From Ciona intestinalis (taxonomy: Eukaryota; Chordata; Ascidiacea; Phlebobranchia; Cionidae): a DNA stretch of 64,000 nucleotides. The notes beneath the pieces are model-generated. The model saw only the letters and a list, made by a program, of their open reading frames with translations, searched no databases and was not told the DNA's origin. This document shows, piece after piece, positions 35,349 through 46,635 of this stretch. The DNA is taken from NCBI RefSeq assembly GCF_000224145.3, contig NC_020179.2:984571-1048570 (forward strand), read 5' to 3'. The position numbers and the translations under genes are program-made. The stretch's first letter is position 1. Every line of letters starts with the position of its first letter.

Positions 35349-35996
35349 TTAATAGTAATAATCGTAGTAGTAATCTTCGGCTGGCATATCATTCAGCTTA
35401 TCATTCGCGTAGTAGTAATCGTAGTAGTAATCTTTGGCTGGCATATCATTCAGCTTATCATTCGCGTAGTAGTAATCGTAGTAGTAATCTTCGGCTGGCA
35501 TATCATTCAGCTTAGCATTCGCGTAGTAGTAATCGTAGTAGTAATCTTCGGCTGGCATATCATTCAGCTTAGCATTCGCGTAGTAGTAATCGTAGTAGTA
35601 ATCTATTAAAACAAAGAAAAGTGGACTTTATGCAAAAAAAATGAACTAATCTTGCAAAACTAGTGTCTAAAAGGTTATAACTGATATAACATTACCTTTC
35701 TCTTCTGGCTTTTTTTCTTCATTGCTGAAAAGAAAAATAGTGTTAAAAATAATCCTATATATAACCTTCTATAATGCCCTTAAGAAAATAGTAGGTTTAA
35801 ATTTATTTCAAAACTCGAAACCTATTTACGTTATACCGCGGTTAGCGTTAACGTGTTTATAGTTGTCACGTATTAAAAACGGTTGGTTTAAACTCTTTTA
35901 AAATAAAAACCTATTTTGGTTGTAGCCACGGCTCTCTCCTTGCTTGACGAAGCAGACGAGTCCGATGAGTAGAATGGTGAGAAGTCTTTGATCCAT
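35349..35996 (-). CDS. Small secreted tyrosine-rich repeat protein (intact copy)
   Basis: Three exons on the minus strand, in phase: 35996-35911, 35724-35696, 35602-35349; 122 residues. Exon 1 encodes a signal peptide (MDQRLLTILLIGLVCFVKQG, cut probably just after). Exon 2 encodes a short charged piece (NEEKKPEEK). Exon 3 encodes four tandem 19-residue units of the type DYYYDYYYANDKLNDMPAE plus a closing DYYYDYYY and stop. Tyrosine makes up over a quarter of the mature protein; there is no cysteine after the signal peptide. A TATA box lies about 50 bases upstream. I do not recognise a family. A structural, adhesive or tunic/cuticle-like role, or a precursor cut into repeat peptides, are guesses from composition only. 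The plus-strand frames over the repeat are antisense shadows. Confidence 0.8.
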
Positions 35997-36044
35997 CTTG
36001 TTGTAGTTGATTAACTTATGAAGTCTAAGCAAGATACGGCCCTA

Positions 36045-36052
36045 TATTTATA
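36045..36052 (-). promoter_or_regulatory. TATA box of the intact Tyr-repeat gene
   Basis: TATAAATA on the minus strand, about 50 bases before the ATG. The same box is kept in the mirrored right arm at 37524-37531. Confidence 0.65.
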
Positions 36053-36424
36053 CAATAACTACTTCCGCTCATAAGAGGCATTTAGGTTCATTTACTCCCA
36101 AACTATTTCGGAAGCCTAAAGGAGAAATCTCCAAGAAATGCAAAGACTTCTCGTGTATTGTAAGAAGAGAACATCCTCTTTTAATAACACCCACAACAGA
36201 AGCTACCAACGAAGCGCTAGGCGATGAAAGATTCATCAGAAATATTTTGAAACCATTTCAGCATCCCGGAACTTGTTTTACAAACTGTCAACTTACAAGA
36301 AAATCTCACAGCGCTCGGTTTAATAAATTATCAAAGGAAGTAATGTGTTGCTAAGTGCCAACTTATTTTCCTCGCATTCAAGCAACTCAGTTACACAACC
36401 CTATATACTTATCTATACACGCTG

Positions 36425-36650
36425 AGCCAAACAACTCGGCAGGAAATGAAGAAAAGGACCCCCCTAAAAAAGGTAATGTTATTTCAGTTGTAAGCTTTTA
36501 GACACTCGTTTTACGTGGTTGTTTTGCATTTTTTATACAGGTTTATTTTTATTTTTTTTAAACAGATTACTACTACGTTCACGTATACTCCAAGAACAAG
36601 CTAAACGACATCCCAGCCGAAGATTACTATTCTAAAATGTCTGTCCGTCG
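36425..36650 (+). pseudogene. Third, partial Tyr-repeat gene fragment between the arms
   Basis: An exon-2-like piece (GAAGAAAAGGACCCC... ending AAAAAAG|GTAATG near 36470) and an exon-3-like piece after an AAACAG acceptor near 36565 read DYYYVHVYSKNKLNDIPAED. It then breaks off where a SINE has inserted. No signal-peptide exon. Clearly related to the flanking copies but decayed. Confidence 0.6.
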
Positions 36651-36873
36651 GCGTTGCATAGTGGTTAGCGCGCCTGCCTGTAACCCATGCAGAGGTAATA
36701 ATTGCTTCAACCCAGTGGTCACTAATGAGTTATAACGTTAACCAAATATCAGGCATACATGAAAAAATCACCTACAAAGTAACATACATGGTATAAGCTG
36801 GCGATATAGGTGTATGAACACCCGTGTTATAACGACTGTCGTTTTTAGGTCACGCAAGGATAAAGTAAGTTAC
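36645..36873 (+). mobile_element. SINE, nearly full, inside the palindrome spacer
   Basis: GGCGTTGCATAGTGGTTAGC head, short of the B-box part, then GCTTCAACCCAGTGGTCACT, AACACCCGTGTTATAACGAC and CATTCCCATTCAT. It interrupts the partial third Tyr-repeat copy. Confidence 0.7.
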
Positions 36874-37523
36874 ATTCCCATTCATATACACTGATACACC
36901 TTAACTGTAACTATATAAAGTAAACAATCCAAATTCACACTATGACATCGTGTGCTAGTAAACAAAGAACATTCAAAGAAGTATAAAATCATACCCTTAC
37001 AATTTTCATAGACCGTTGTTAATTGTTTAAAAATAAACGATCAGGATATTTGAACATTGCTGTGTGCTAAAGGTGTCCAATGAAATAACATTACCTCTTC
37101 TATAGGAGGTCCTTTTTTATTTCCTGCCGAGTTGTTTGGCTCAGCGTGTATATATAAGTATATAAGGTTATGTAACTGAGTTGCTTGAATGCGAGGAAAA
37201 TAAGTTAGCACTTAGCAACACATTACTTCCTGTAATAAATTATTGGACCGCGCGCTGTGCGATTTTCTTGTAAGTTGACAACTTATATACCAAGATCCGG
37301 GTTTCTGTAATGGTTTGATGATATTTCTGATGAATCTTTTATCGCCTAGCGCTTCGTTGGTAGCTTCTGTTGTGGAAGTTGTTAAAAGAGGATGTTCCCT
37401 TCTTACAATACACGAGAAGTCTTTGCTTTTCTTGGAGACTTCTCCTTTGGGCTGCTCAAATAGTTTGGAAGTAAATGAACCTAAATGCCTCTGATTGGCG
37501 AAAGGAGTTATTGTACAGAACCT

Positions 37524-37531
37524 TATAAATA
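37524..37531 (+). promoter_or_regulatory. TATA box of the broken Tyr-repeat copy
   Basis: TATAAATA about 52 bases before the ATG of the degenerate copy, at the position equal to the box of the intact copy. Confidence 0.55.
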
Positions 37532-37582
37532 CGAGGCCGTATCTTGCTTATAAGACTTCACAAGTTAATCAACCACTGCAAG

Positions 37583-38194
37583 ATGGATCACCATTCTACT
37601 TATCGGACTCGTCTGCTTCGTCAAGCAAGGAGAGAGTTATTATAACTGGGCAAAATACAACCAAAAAAAGGTTTGTATTTTTAACAAATTTAACCGTTTT
37701 CTATTGCCGTTTTTTTCCAACCATTTCTATACGTGACAATTATACTTTAATATTAAATCTCACCGCGGTATAACGTAAATAGGTTTCGAGGTTTGAAATA
37801 AATTTAAACCAGCTATTTCTTAAGGGCATTATAGAAGGTTATATAGGATTATTTTTAACACTATTTTTATTTTCAGCAATGAAGAAAAAAAGCCAGAAGA
37901 GAAAGGTAATGTTATATCAGTTATAACCTTTTAGACACTAGTTTTGCAAGATTGGTTTGATTTTTTGCATATAGTCCACTTTTCTTTGTTTTAATAAATT
38001 ACTACTACGATTACTACTACGCGAATGATAAGCTGAATGATATGCCAGCCGAAGATTACTACTACGATTACTACTACGCGAATGATAAGTTGAATGACAT
38101 GCCAGCCGAAGATTACTACTACGATTACTACTACGCGAATGATAAGTTGAATGATATGCCAGCCGAAGATTACTACTACGATTATTACTATTAA
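37583..38194 (+). pseudogene. Broken copy of the Tyr-repeat secreted protein gene
   Basis: Compared with the intact copy, the signal-peptide exon lacks about 10 bases right after ATGGATCA. The ATG is therefore out of frame with the conserved LIGLVCFVKQGES part, and no in-frame upstream ATG replaces it. Exon 2 (near 37877-37905, NEEKKPEEK) is kept. The exon 3 acceptor reads TTTAATAA instead of TTTAATAG, so the AG is lost. The repeat block itself is intact: three full 19-residue units plus a final DYYYDYYY and stop at 38192-38194, one unit fewer than the other copy. Sequencing error could explain one lesion but hardly both. Confidence 0.7.
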
Positions 38195-38344
38195 AGTAGA
38201 TGAAACGTTTGTTGCCACTAAATTTAAGCAATGCAATAAAATAACAATGTGTAAAAAGTTTCGTTTGTTGTGAAATAGAAACTGTTGGAGAAATCATTCA
38301 CATCCAACATAAAAATTAAGTGAAATTACGAAAACGTAATATAT

Positions 38345-38484
38345 TTCTGTGGGGTAAGATGGGATATACTGTTAGAATCCAAATCCCATATTTCTCAATC
38401 GTGGTTTGGATAATTACCAACGCTCTTCTAGAGTCGTGTGGATACAAATGTATAAGGTGCTAACGGTATCCATCTTACCCCACA
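38345..38484 (+). mobile_element. MITE-like element at the outer end of the right palindrome arm
   Basis: TGTGGGGTAAGATGGGATAT start and CATCTTACCCCACA end, shortened inside. Its first half is mirrored at 35140-35205. Confidence 0.7.
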
Positions 38485-39181
38485 TTAGTATGAAATTGCG
38501 AACTATTACAGTTGTTTGTAAATGTTAACTTGTTTTAAATTACTGGACTAAGCAGCAGTACACGTAAACATGCCATAAACTGTATGAATGAATGTAACTT
38601 ACCTCATCCTCGCGTGTTGGCGGAAAACGACAGTCGTTATCACACAGTTGTTCATACACATGTAGTGCCAGCTAACGAGTTACCAAGTATGTAACTTTGT
38701 GGATGATTATAGGGTTAAGTGTCTTGCCGAAAGATACATACGCCCACAATGGTAGCAGCGACGAGTCGTGAACCTATAACCTCTGGGTTAGAAGCAGACG
38801 CGCTATACAACTGTGCTGCAGCGCCGGGCCCACACTGATTATAAGCAGCGGGAGGCGCCTACCAATAATTACATTTATAGCACTTCGTACGTTTCAACTA
38901 TCTTGCTTTTCGTTGTGTTAGTTTTCGGTTCTTTAGTGTTAAGAAGCAGTGGCAGTGTTTAAATGTTGTGCCGAATTCATGTTGGTGTAATCTATATTTT
39001 AAGTGACAGGTATGTGGGTATATGTATGTATGTATGGTATATTTTTAAACTATTACGCTGTTTATGTTAGTACTGGTATGTGTATTGTTTGTTGGTTGGT
39101 TAAATATGGTTCTATTTGCCTTGTTTTGGGTCATACCTCTCGCAATAAGGGATAAACTACATATTTGGTAATCAGGTATTT
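38411..39181. other. Repeat-rich stretch before the 125-N gap
   Basis: Holds the outer MITE of the right arm and a nearly complete minus-strand SINE (38588-38838), then about 300 bases of unassigned sequence. No coding exon seen. Confidence 0.5.
38588..38838 (-). mobile_element. SINE, nearly full length, reverse
   Basis: From GAATGAATGTAACTTACC through CATCCTCGCGTG and GGTAGCAGCGACGAGTCGTG to the head (CGCGCTATACAACTGTGCTG). Confidence 0.75.
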
Positions 39182-39306
39182 NNNNNNNNNNNNNNNNNNN
39201 NNNNNNNNNNNNNNNNNNNNNNNNNNNNNNNNNNNNNNNNNNNNNNNNNNNNNNNNNNNNNNNNNNNNNNNNNNNNNNNNNNNNNNNNNNNNNNNNNNNN
39301 NNNNNN
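39182..39306. other. Assembly gap (125 N)
   Basis: Run of unknown bases just before GGCX exon 9; a reading frame drawn through it is meaningless. Confidence 1.
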
Positions 39307-39353
39307 TAGCAGAAGTATCAGAATATATATCTTTTTTTTTTATAAAACACCAG

Positions 39354-42300
39354 GGTTACAATGGATGGACTGAAGGACCTTACGGTTACAGCTGGGATAT
39401 GATGGTTCATTCATTTCAAAATCAACACATTAAAATATCATATAAAGATAAGGAAGGAAAAGAAGGTTTTATTAAACCAGGGGTAGGTTATAAAATTTTA
39501 GATAAATTTGACTAAAATGAACAAAAATTTTATATATATATTGTGTTACATAGAAAAATTGCTTTTACTTTTGATTTACTGACTAAAATTAAAAGGGTGC
39601 AGTTCAGCAGGTATAATAAAAATGACATTGAAATTTAAAAATACAACGAAATTGTTTTATGGGGTAATGATCTAACTCTGGCCTAAATTTTCTAAATAAT
39701 TTTAGGCCTGTATTTTTCGCACAACTAATTTTTTTCTTGTTTAGTTATGTTATGCCCGAATGCAAAATTAAAGTTTGTTTGATTTAAGTCATGTTCCTAG
39801 ACCTTGGTTTTGTGGTAATAGACTAACTCTGGCCTAAAATTAAAAATATAACCCTAAAAAAACACTGCATGCCCAAATTTATTATTTTTCCATTCTAGTC
39901 TTTCTAAAATATGGCCTAATTTTGCCAAACACTTTTACGCCTGTAATTACGCATGCCCAAAATTAAATGAATGATTTTTGGTTTTAGGCCTTTTTAAAAT
40001 CTCGTCGCAGTCGTTGGTCTGCTCACCCAGACATGACCATACAATATGCTCGCTGTTTAAAATATCAGTTGGTTAAGATGGGAATAGAAAACCCTTCTAT
40101 ATATATTGATGTTTGGAAATCACTAAATAGTCGGTTTCAACAAAGGTATTTGGTTTTTTAGTTAGCGTTTTTTTTGGTTTAATATTTAATAGTGATCAAT
40201 GATAATTTTTAACTTTTTACATTGATCATTTAGGTGTTTTTTACAGTAATCGCTTTAAATTCTAACGACACTGAAGATGGTTTTGGTTTTTAAATTGAAA
40301 ATGAATATTTTTGTTTGTGCCATGTCATATATATGGCCAAATATAGAACATCATATTTTGTATTGAAAATTTTGTGTGCGTAACAAAGCTCAAGAACTTA
40401 AATCATATATACATGCATAGGATGCATTTATATAACCATTACCCAAAATACAGAATGTACAATCCTAATGTTGACTTGGCCAACTACAAATGGTCTCCAT
40501 TCACGCACCCCAATTTTACTCTTCCTGTTCTTTCCGAACTCTCAAATTGGAGACAAAAGTTAAAAGAGTTGAAAAAACTGCATCGAAACGAAACACAAAA
40601 CATTGTTTTTGTGGCAGATTTTCCAGGTAAATTTTCTGTTCGACTTAAAGAAATGGTTGTTATTTGTTTTTCCTTGCGTGGCAGGGCAATGTGAGTAATT
40701 GAATATAGGTCACTTATGTTATTTAACCTTACTTGTCAGGGCAACGACAACTTTTATTACACTGTTACTACAATCCCATCACTGATTATAGTATTTTGTT
40801 TCCAATCAAATTTAATTATATTTCTGGAATTTTGAAATTGCACACAGGAGGTGTATGAAACAACACCGGTGTTATAACGGCTGTCGTTGCCTGCCACAAG
40901 AGAATAAACCATATTCAAGTAACAAAACTTTTAAAATCACTTGTTTTTACCCTATACATCAAGGCATGCATCTTGAGAATTTTGTTCAAGAAGATTTCGG
41001 CAACACTACAATTTCAGTGCTGCGCGGTAAAGTTTTGGTGGAAGTGGATTCTGGGAGAAATGTTTCACTTTCAGTTGGGGAAACACTGAAGGTGGGTTAA
41101 TGTTCTGTATAAATATGTTGAATTAAATACAGGCTTTTATACAAGGTCTCATGGCATTTAACATCCTCACATCGCCGGGAAAAGACATTCGTTATAGGAT
41201 AGGTGTTCTGTTTTATAAACCTTGTGTCAGCTTATGAGAGGATCTACATTCAAACCACTATTGTAACTAATTCACTTTTATTCTTGGGTGCAACCGCCAC
41301 GCTTTTTTTGACACTTTTTCCCACACTTTTTATCCAAAGCACTGTTGTTATGCTGTTGATTTCCTTCCCTTCTTTTTCTAAATACCATGATCTTTGCTTT
41401 CGTTTTCAACGAAAAAAATAAAAATTATGTGATGTGATTCCAGGTTCCCCCAGGAGTATTTCACAAAGTGCACACAATATCAAACATTACTTCTTGCTAT
41501 TTCTATGTTTATATAAATTCAACTGATGTGTCGTTAAACGACAAGTTAAATTCTTACGCAAAAGAACAAACTGTTACACCAGGTAAAACAACAATGTTTG
41601 TCACATATTATTTAATTGTTTTTTATGTATTCTGGACAATTTTTTATTGCAAATTTTGTATAAATTCAGAAAGGTAAGTATGTTTTTGAACCTTCAGTAT
41701 GTAATAAAAATATACATATTCTAAAACTACCTTAACATTAGACCATGTACATTTTGTTAAAAAGGGGGTTAATCATTGTCTATATGGATTATATTCAGAT
41801 GTGCCATGTTTTTTTTTAATTTTTCGTGTAAACTTGAGTCCCAAAACATATGATGTTACGCCTGTTTTGAAATTTAGGTTGTCGTGTCACCACAGAGCTC
41901 TTTTGTTAGGCTTATGATCTTTAAATGTTTATAAATGCTGTTAAGTGTTTTATTCTGTCTTTTTAGTTCCAGATCCTTTGCAAAAGTCAACTGCTGTAAA
42001 TGAAGATCCATTGTGAGTAAATAACCTTAAATGGCAACTACCAACCAATATAGTGGGAACTAATTAAAAAATGAGAGTCATTATAACATGGGTGTTCTGT
42101 TTCATACAACTTATGCCAGCTTACAGGTTACCACACGTATGTAACTTTGTGGGTGATTGTTTTAGACAACCCATTATTGACCACTTGGTTAAAAAACTTA
42201 TTGGTGTATTTTCTTATAGTTAAATTTTTGTTTTATTTTTTAGCATTGTTGAGTTAAATCAGCAGCAAGAAGCACGGAAAATTGTTCAACATGGGTCAAA

Positions 42301-42714
42301 ATATCGCCCATTCGCACAACGTGCTGCGAGGTTTATGCACAAAAAGTTTATGACCTTTCGACGCAGGTAAAATTATTAAAAAAAAAACAATAGTAGAGTG
42401 GAGGAAGACGTGACACCTTAAGCTAATCTAAATATTCTGATCGTGTTTTAAACAATTAACAACGGTCTATGGGAGTCTATAACTTAACAGTAAGGATACG
42501 GTTTATTTTTTTCAGTTTCCTTCTGTCCTACTACAGTTGCAGAAACCTTATATTTGGAAAACCAAACACGGAACAACTAGCAACAGAAAGGGAATATTTG
42601 GATCTTTGGCTGACTATGAGGTACTGTGCACATCATTGTTCCTTTATTCTGGTGGAATATACCTATTTTGTAAATTATCCCGTTTTATTTGTTTGTTTAA
42701 ACTTGTTTATATAG
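39354..42714 (+). CDS. GGCX: Vitamin K-dependent gamma-carboxylase, exons 9-16 (C-terminal part)
   Basis: Continues the exon series ending at 28154 in the same phase. Exons: 39354-39482, 39988-40145, 40454-40626, 40964-41091, 41444-41582, 41967-42012, 42244-42366, 42516-42714. Conserved blocks: [101 protein letters not shown] and [13 protein letters not shown]. These are the lumenal substrate- and propeptide-binding part in the known enzyme. The exon 11 acceptor at 40451-40453 is chosen because it reproduces the family sequence after FQQR; an upstream in-frame AG does not. Both halves total about 700 residues (human 758). The last exon is read to the stop at 42714; a donor at ATGAG|GTACTG near 42620 could instead lead to an unseen final exon, so the extreme C-terminus is uncertain. 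Confidence 0.93.
39655..39965. repeat. Two diverged tandem units within a GGCX intron
   Basis: The phrase GGTAAT..CTAACTCTGGCCTAAA recurs about 150 bases apart, each time followed by similar TAGGCCT.../GCATGCCCAAA text. A degenerate dispersed repeat rather than coding sequence. Confidence 0.45.
42065..42185 (-). mobile_element. SINE 3' part, reverse, GGCX intron 14
   Basis: ACATGGGTGTTCTGTTTCAT, CTTATGCCAGCTTACAGG and GACAACCCATTATTGACC. Confidence 0.6.
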
Positions 42715-44070
42715 CTTTATGACTTGACTGAAGGCACCAGAATTACATAGCTATATGAGTGTGTAATTTATGTATATTGAGTATATTACCTATAAGACTA
42801 TATTAGGTCTAATATTTTTTAGGGTGTTGGGGTAATTGGCCTATTTTGTCCTGAATCTCCCATGGCATGCCTCGAGGGTCTCTCCCATATTAAATAACAT
42901 ATATTAAATTTGTTCATTGTTAATCTTACATACTTTCTAGTGCGATTTATATTAACACGGGCACACGAACTAAACTTTATTAAATGCAGAGGAAGTAGTA
43001 ATAGTTTGACATAGAATCCTGTAAAACAAATTTCCTTCTTTCGACTGTAATCTTTAGTAATCAATGCGGTATACCAAATTTTAGATTCAGCTTGCCTATC
43101 GTGCTATCCCAGGTTAGACTGCTTGTTAACAGGCTAATTAAACGGGAAAAATGTATTTTCTTTGTACACACCATAAATACATTTTATATCACTTTTGGTG
43201 CCTTTTTTCAAAAAAAATCCCAATGAATTTTTTTCCAAAAATTTTCTGTGGGAACAGAAAATATGCTGAACCCTAGAATTTCCCAAAATAGAAGTTACGT
43301 CTGTTTTTTTTTCGGTTTCCAAACCAAGTTAACTAATATACGGTTACGACACAGTAACTCGTCTCGGCCGAGTGAACATAGTCAAGATCAACGGAACGCA
43401 AAACGGGAACTGTAAGAAGTGAATCATACGAAATATTCGTGTGGGCTTGTAAACCTTTTCTTCTGAAGCATTCACGGTATTTGTTTGGCGCAAGTAATGA
43501 TTTTAAATAATAGACTTTTCTTCAAGCGATTTTCGGCTCGGGGCATACTTTAATTTTTAGGATGTGATTGCAATTCAATTTAAAAAAGAGTTTATTTTAC
43601 GCAAGACATAACTTGGACGCTAAATTATTATTAAATTGTTAAAGCTTTGCGGCATTTTTAAGCCTGTATTACTGCACATAGTTTAACAAGTCGTGCTCTG
43701 GTCCCTTCGGTGTATAACGTATAAGTCATACCGTCATACGTATATATTTTTACATATATAATTCATGCACAATCGTCAGCCAGAAAGAAAAACAATCGCC
43801 CACAAAGTAACATACGTGGTAACTCGTAAGCTGGAACGAGGTGTATGAAACAGAACATCCGTTTTATAAAGACTGCCCTAAGTTAGTTATTCGTATCTAT
43901 TAACTACCCATATACTTACTTGCCTTTAACACATGTTCTGTATTTTATATATCAAGCATACTCTGTATAACGTTATATCGCCAATGTGCAATCTTCTGTA
44001 TTGGTTAAGCTTAGATTTCTTTGTACTGAATTTTCTGTACCTTTCTGAATTCAAATTTATGCATTTTTGA
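42715..44070. other. Intergenic downstream of GGCX
   Basis: Carries a GGGGTAATTGGCC-type dispersed repeat (about 42830-42895) and a SINE tail (about 43785-43880). No coding exon or clear poly(A) signal seen. Confidence 0.45.
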
Positions 44071-46135
44071 CCGTTTTAGTTATAGGAAGTAACTTGTTTT
44101 GATTTTTATATAGATTCCCAATCGCATGACCCTGCTATATGACATATAATATATGTTTATTATGAACTACCTACATCCATACTACATATTCTCTCGCGAA
44201 TTTGTTAAAATCACGTACTGGATAAAATATGTACCCCAGATTTTAATTCTTTTTATGCTTATTTCTACGTTGTTAATTACAACTATCGGGGTTTACTTCG
44301 AACAATAAACGGAAATGAAATTACGCAGTCGCGCGTCACGCGGTTTCTGACTCGTCGCAACATCCCAGGAAACATATGGTATTGTATAAGGTTGGGGAAG
44401 ATGGGACACTTCTAATTCTATTATCTCATTCTATTTCGTAGTAAACAAAAAACATTCAAAGAATTATAAAACCGTATCCTCACGACTCCACATAGAATAG
44501 ACCGTTTTTAAATGTTTAGAACGCGATCAGGATATTTGGATATTATGTGCTAAAGATGTCCTGTCTTCCTCTACCCTACTAAATAGTAATTTGCTAAATC
44601 CCATATTTCCCGATCGTGTTTTTAACAATTAGAGTTGCGGGGCTACCCTTGTATATTATGTATAAATGTTATTTGTTTACCACCAAATGTGACGATTAAA
44701 GCGAATAAAAACGTCCCATCTTACCCCATCCTACTATAATAGATAGCACAACAAAAAATATTTTGTTAATATTTTAAATTTACACCGTTTATAGAGACGA
44801 AATTTAAAAAAATGTCCAAAAAAATTCACCGAAAAAAACAGGTAAAATACGAACGTGACGAATCGGTTTCTTACATGCTATTTAAATCTTGGGTAGGCTA
44901 TTTAGTTTGTGTTCTACCACGCGCACAAAGAGAGTCCCCAACCCTTGACACAATATTGACTTTATCAGTTGTTCGCTTTTGTAGCCTATATACTCGGTCG
45001 TTTGAATGAACATGACGCAAGCGGAAATTCCGAACCACGAAAGGAGGATATTGGTTTATGTAACTTTTGTTTTCGTTTATCTCTAAGTTGGGGCGTAAAA
45101 TGTCCCCCATTACCCCACGTCCCGATTTACCTCACTCTATTATATTGTTTAGCGTTTCATACGTAATGACCATCTACAAATTTTATAATTGTAGTTTGCG
45201 CATTACCTTTTCTGAAGGCTGAATATATAGTAGTAGGCCAGATGGTCAGATAATGCTGCATGAAGTATTTCGTATATTCTTTAATATATGATCAGAGCAA
45301 AATATACTTTATTAAATTCAATAAATCGACCGAATGTTTCTGCTAGAATTTGTGTATTGCGTCAAACCTGTTTTTAAGTGTTCAGTAATATAATCACATG
45401 GTATATATAACACTACTGAGGTAGCGACAAATAAAACATCCCTAAAAACCACGTTTACCGCATTATGTCACGTTCGGTTCGTGGTACACGGTACATCTCA
45501 AAGCAAGCATTGACGAGCCGGGAAAGTAAAATGGGGAGGTACCCAGATACGCCACCGAAACTCGTAGTTCAAACAAGGACGTTAAGCCTAGGAGGCCAGC
45601 ATGGTACGTGGTATTTAAAGCGACGACAGCATGTTATTTCCAGTAGTTAGTCTATGAGTTCGGACGCGGCCTTGAGATGTGTTTTTATGTTGAAATATAG
45701 ATTTTATTTATAGATCATACAGGCATTTGGAATGTTTTAAAAAGGTTAAAGGCGAGTTACTGATATGGTTATGGAATTTAAAAAACATATAATGCACAAT
45801 GAGCGGAATGTGTTTATACCGATATTTAGGCATCAAATTTCGTAATTTGATATTCGTTGCGCCGGTCTCTAATATATTTTTAGAAAGACAACGTCGTTGT
45901 TGTGCAACCTTTTTTATCCGTCTCAACCTAAATAAATTTTCGAGTTTCAGACATACGGTGCAGTTTAAGAAGTGAAGTTACATATTTCGCAAGTAATAAG
46001 AAACTGACGTGAGCGGTTTAGGCAGAGTATAGTAAGGCGTGGAGATTCGTATAACAAGTAAACCAGTGCGCAACAACAACAGAGACAAAGTCTACCGAAA
46101 GCGGTAGAATGTACTGTGTACACGCGTGCTTCTGC
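44071..46135. repeat. 2.07-kb contig-edge duplication, copy B
   Basis: Partner of 28326-30391, ending at the last base before the 500-N gap. It includes the same MITE (44386-44583) and the same small open frames. Confidence 0.95.
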
Positions 46136-46635
46136 NNNNNNNNNNNNNNNNNNNNNNNNNNNNNNNNNNNNNNNNNNNNNNNNNNNNNNNNNNNNNNNNN
46201 NNNNNNNNNNNNNNNNNNNNNNNNNNNNNNNNNNNNNNNNNNNNNNNNNNNNNNNNNNNNNNNNNNNNNNNNNNNNNNNNNNNNNNNNNNNNNNNNNNNN
46301 NNNNNNNNNNNNNNNNNNNNNNNNNNNNNNNNNNNNNNNNNNNNNNNNNNNNNNNNNNNNNNNNNNNNNNNNNNNNNNNNNNNNNNNNNNNNNNNNNNNN
46401 NNNNNNNNNNNNNNNNNNNNNNNNNNNNNNNNNNNNNNNNNNNNNNNNNNNNNNNNNNNNNNNNNNNNNNNNNNNNNNNNNNNNNNNNNNNNNNNNNNNN
46501 NNNNNNNNNNNNNNNNNNNNNNNNNNNNNNNNNNNNNNNNNNNNNNNNNNNNNNNNNNNNNNNNNNNNNNNNNNNNNNNNNNNNNNNNNNNNNNNNNNNN
46601 NNNNNNNNNNNNNNNNNNNNNNNNNNNNNNNNNNN
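46136..46635. other. Assembly gap (500 N)
   Basis: Run of unknown bases of conventional length. The apparent long reading frames over it are artefacts. Confidence 1.

Larger units (their letters stand above)
35136..36460 (-). repeat. Left arm of a large inverted duplication
   Basis: About 1.3 kb that is the diverged reverse complement of 37105-38410. It holds a complete tyrosine-repeat gene with about 460 bases of its upstream region. The outer end runs into a MITE fragment (CATCTTACCCCACAG near 35185) that is mirrored in the right arm, so the MITE was there before the duplication. Borders are estimated by eye. Confidence 0.85.
37105..38410 (+). repeat. Right arm of the large inverted duplication
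   Basis: Mirror image of 35136-36460, carrying the promoter region and a degenerate Tyr-repeat gene reading away from the left copy (head-to-head). The outer end again runs into a MITE (38345-38484). Confidence 0.85.

Noticed and set aside
35349..35602. Regular repeats at first sight like a CRISPR array
   Set aside because: The units are directly adjacent 57-base coding repeats with no spacers, in a eukaryotic exon.
35247..35609. 120-residue plus-strand frame with VVVIVVVIFGWHIIQLII repeats, resembling a membrane protein
   Set aside because: It is the antisense of the Tyr-repeat exon, whose minus-strand reading has a signal peptide, correct splice sites and a TATA box.
37495..37773. 92-residue plus-strand frame over the right-arm promoter and first exon
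   Set aside because: It starts upstream of the TATA box and reads the signal-peptide exon in the wrong frame; it is a by-product of the small deletion.
37938..38297. Minus-strand frames over the right-arm repeat
   Set aside because: Antisense shadows of the plus-strand (degenerate) Tyr-repeat copy.
38588..38838. SINE heads considered as real tRNA genes
   Set aside because: The boxes are imperfect, no full cloverleaf with anticodon arm is visible, and the same text recurs many times joined to the same non-tRNA body.
40374..40453. Upstream extension of GGCX exon 11 ([14 protein letters not shown])
   Set aside because: The acceptor at 40451-40453 gives [11 protein letters not shown], which matches the family exactly; the extension would add unrelated residues.
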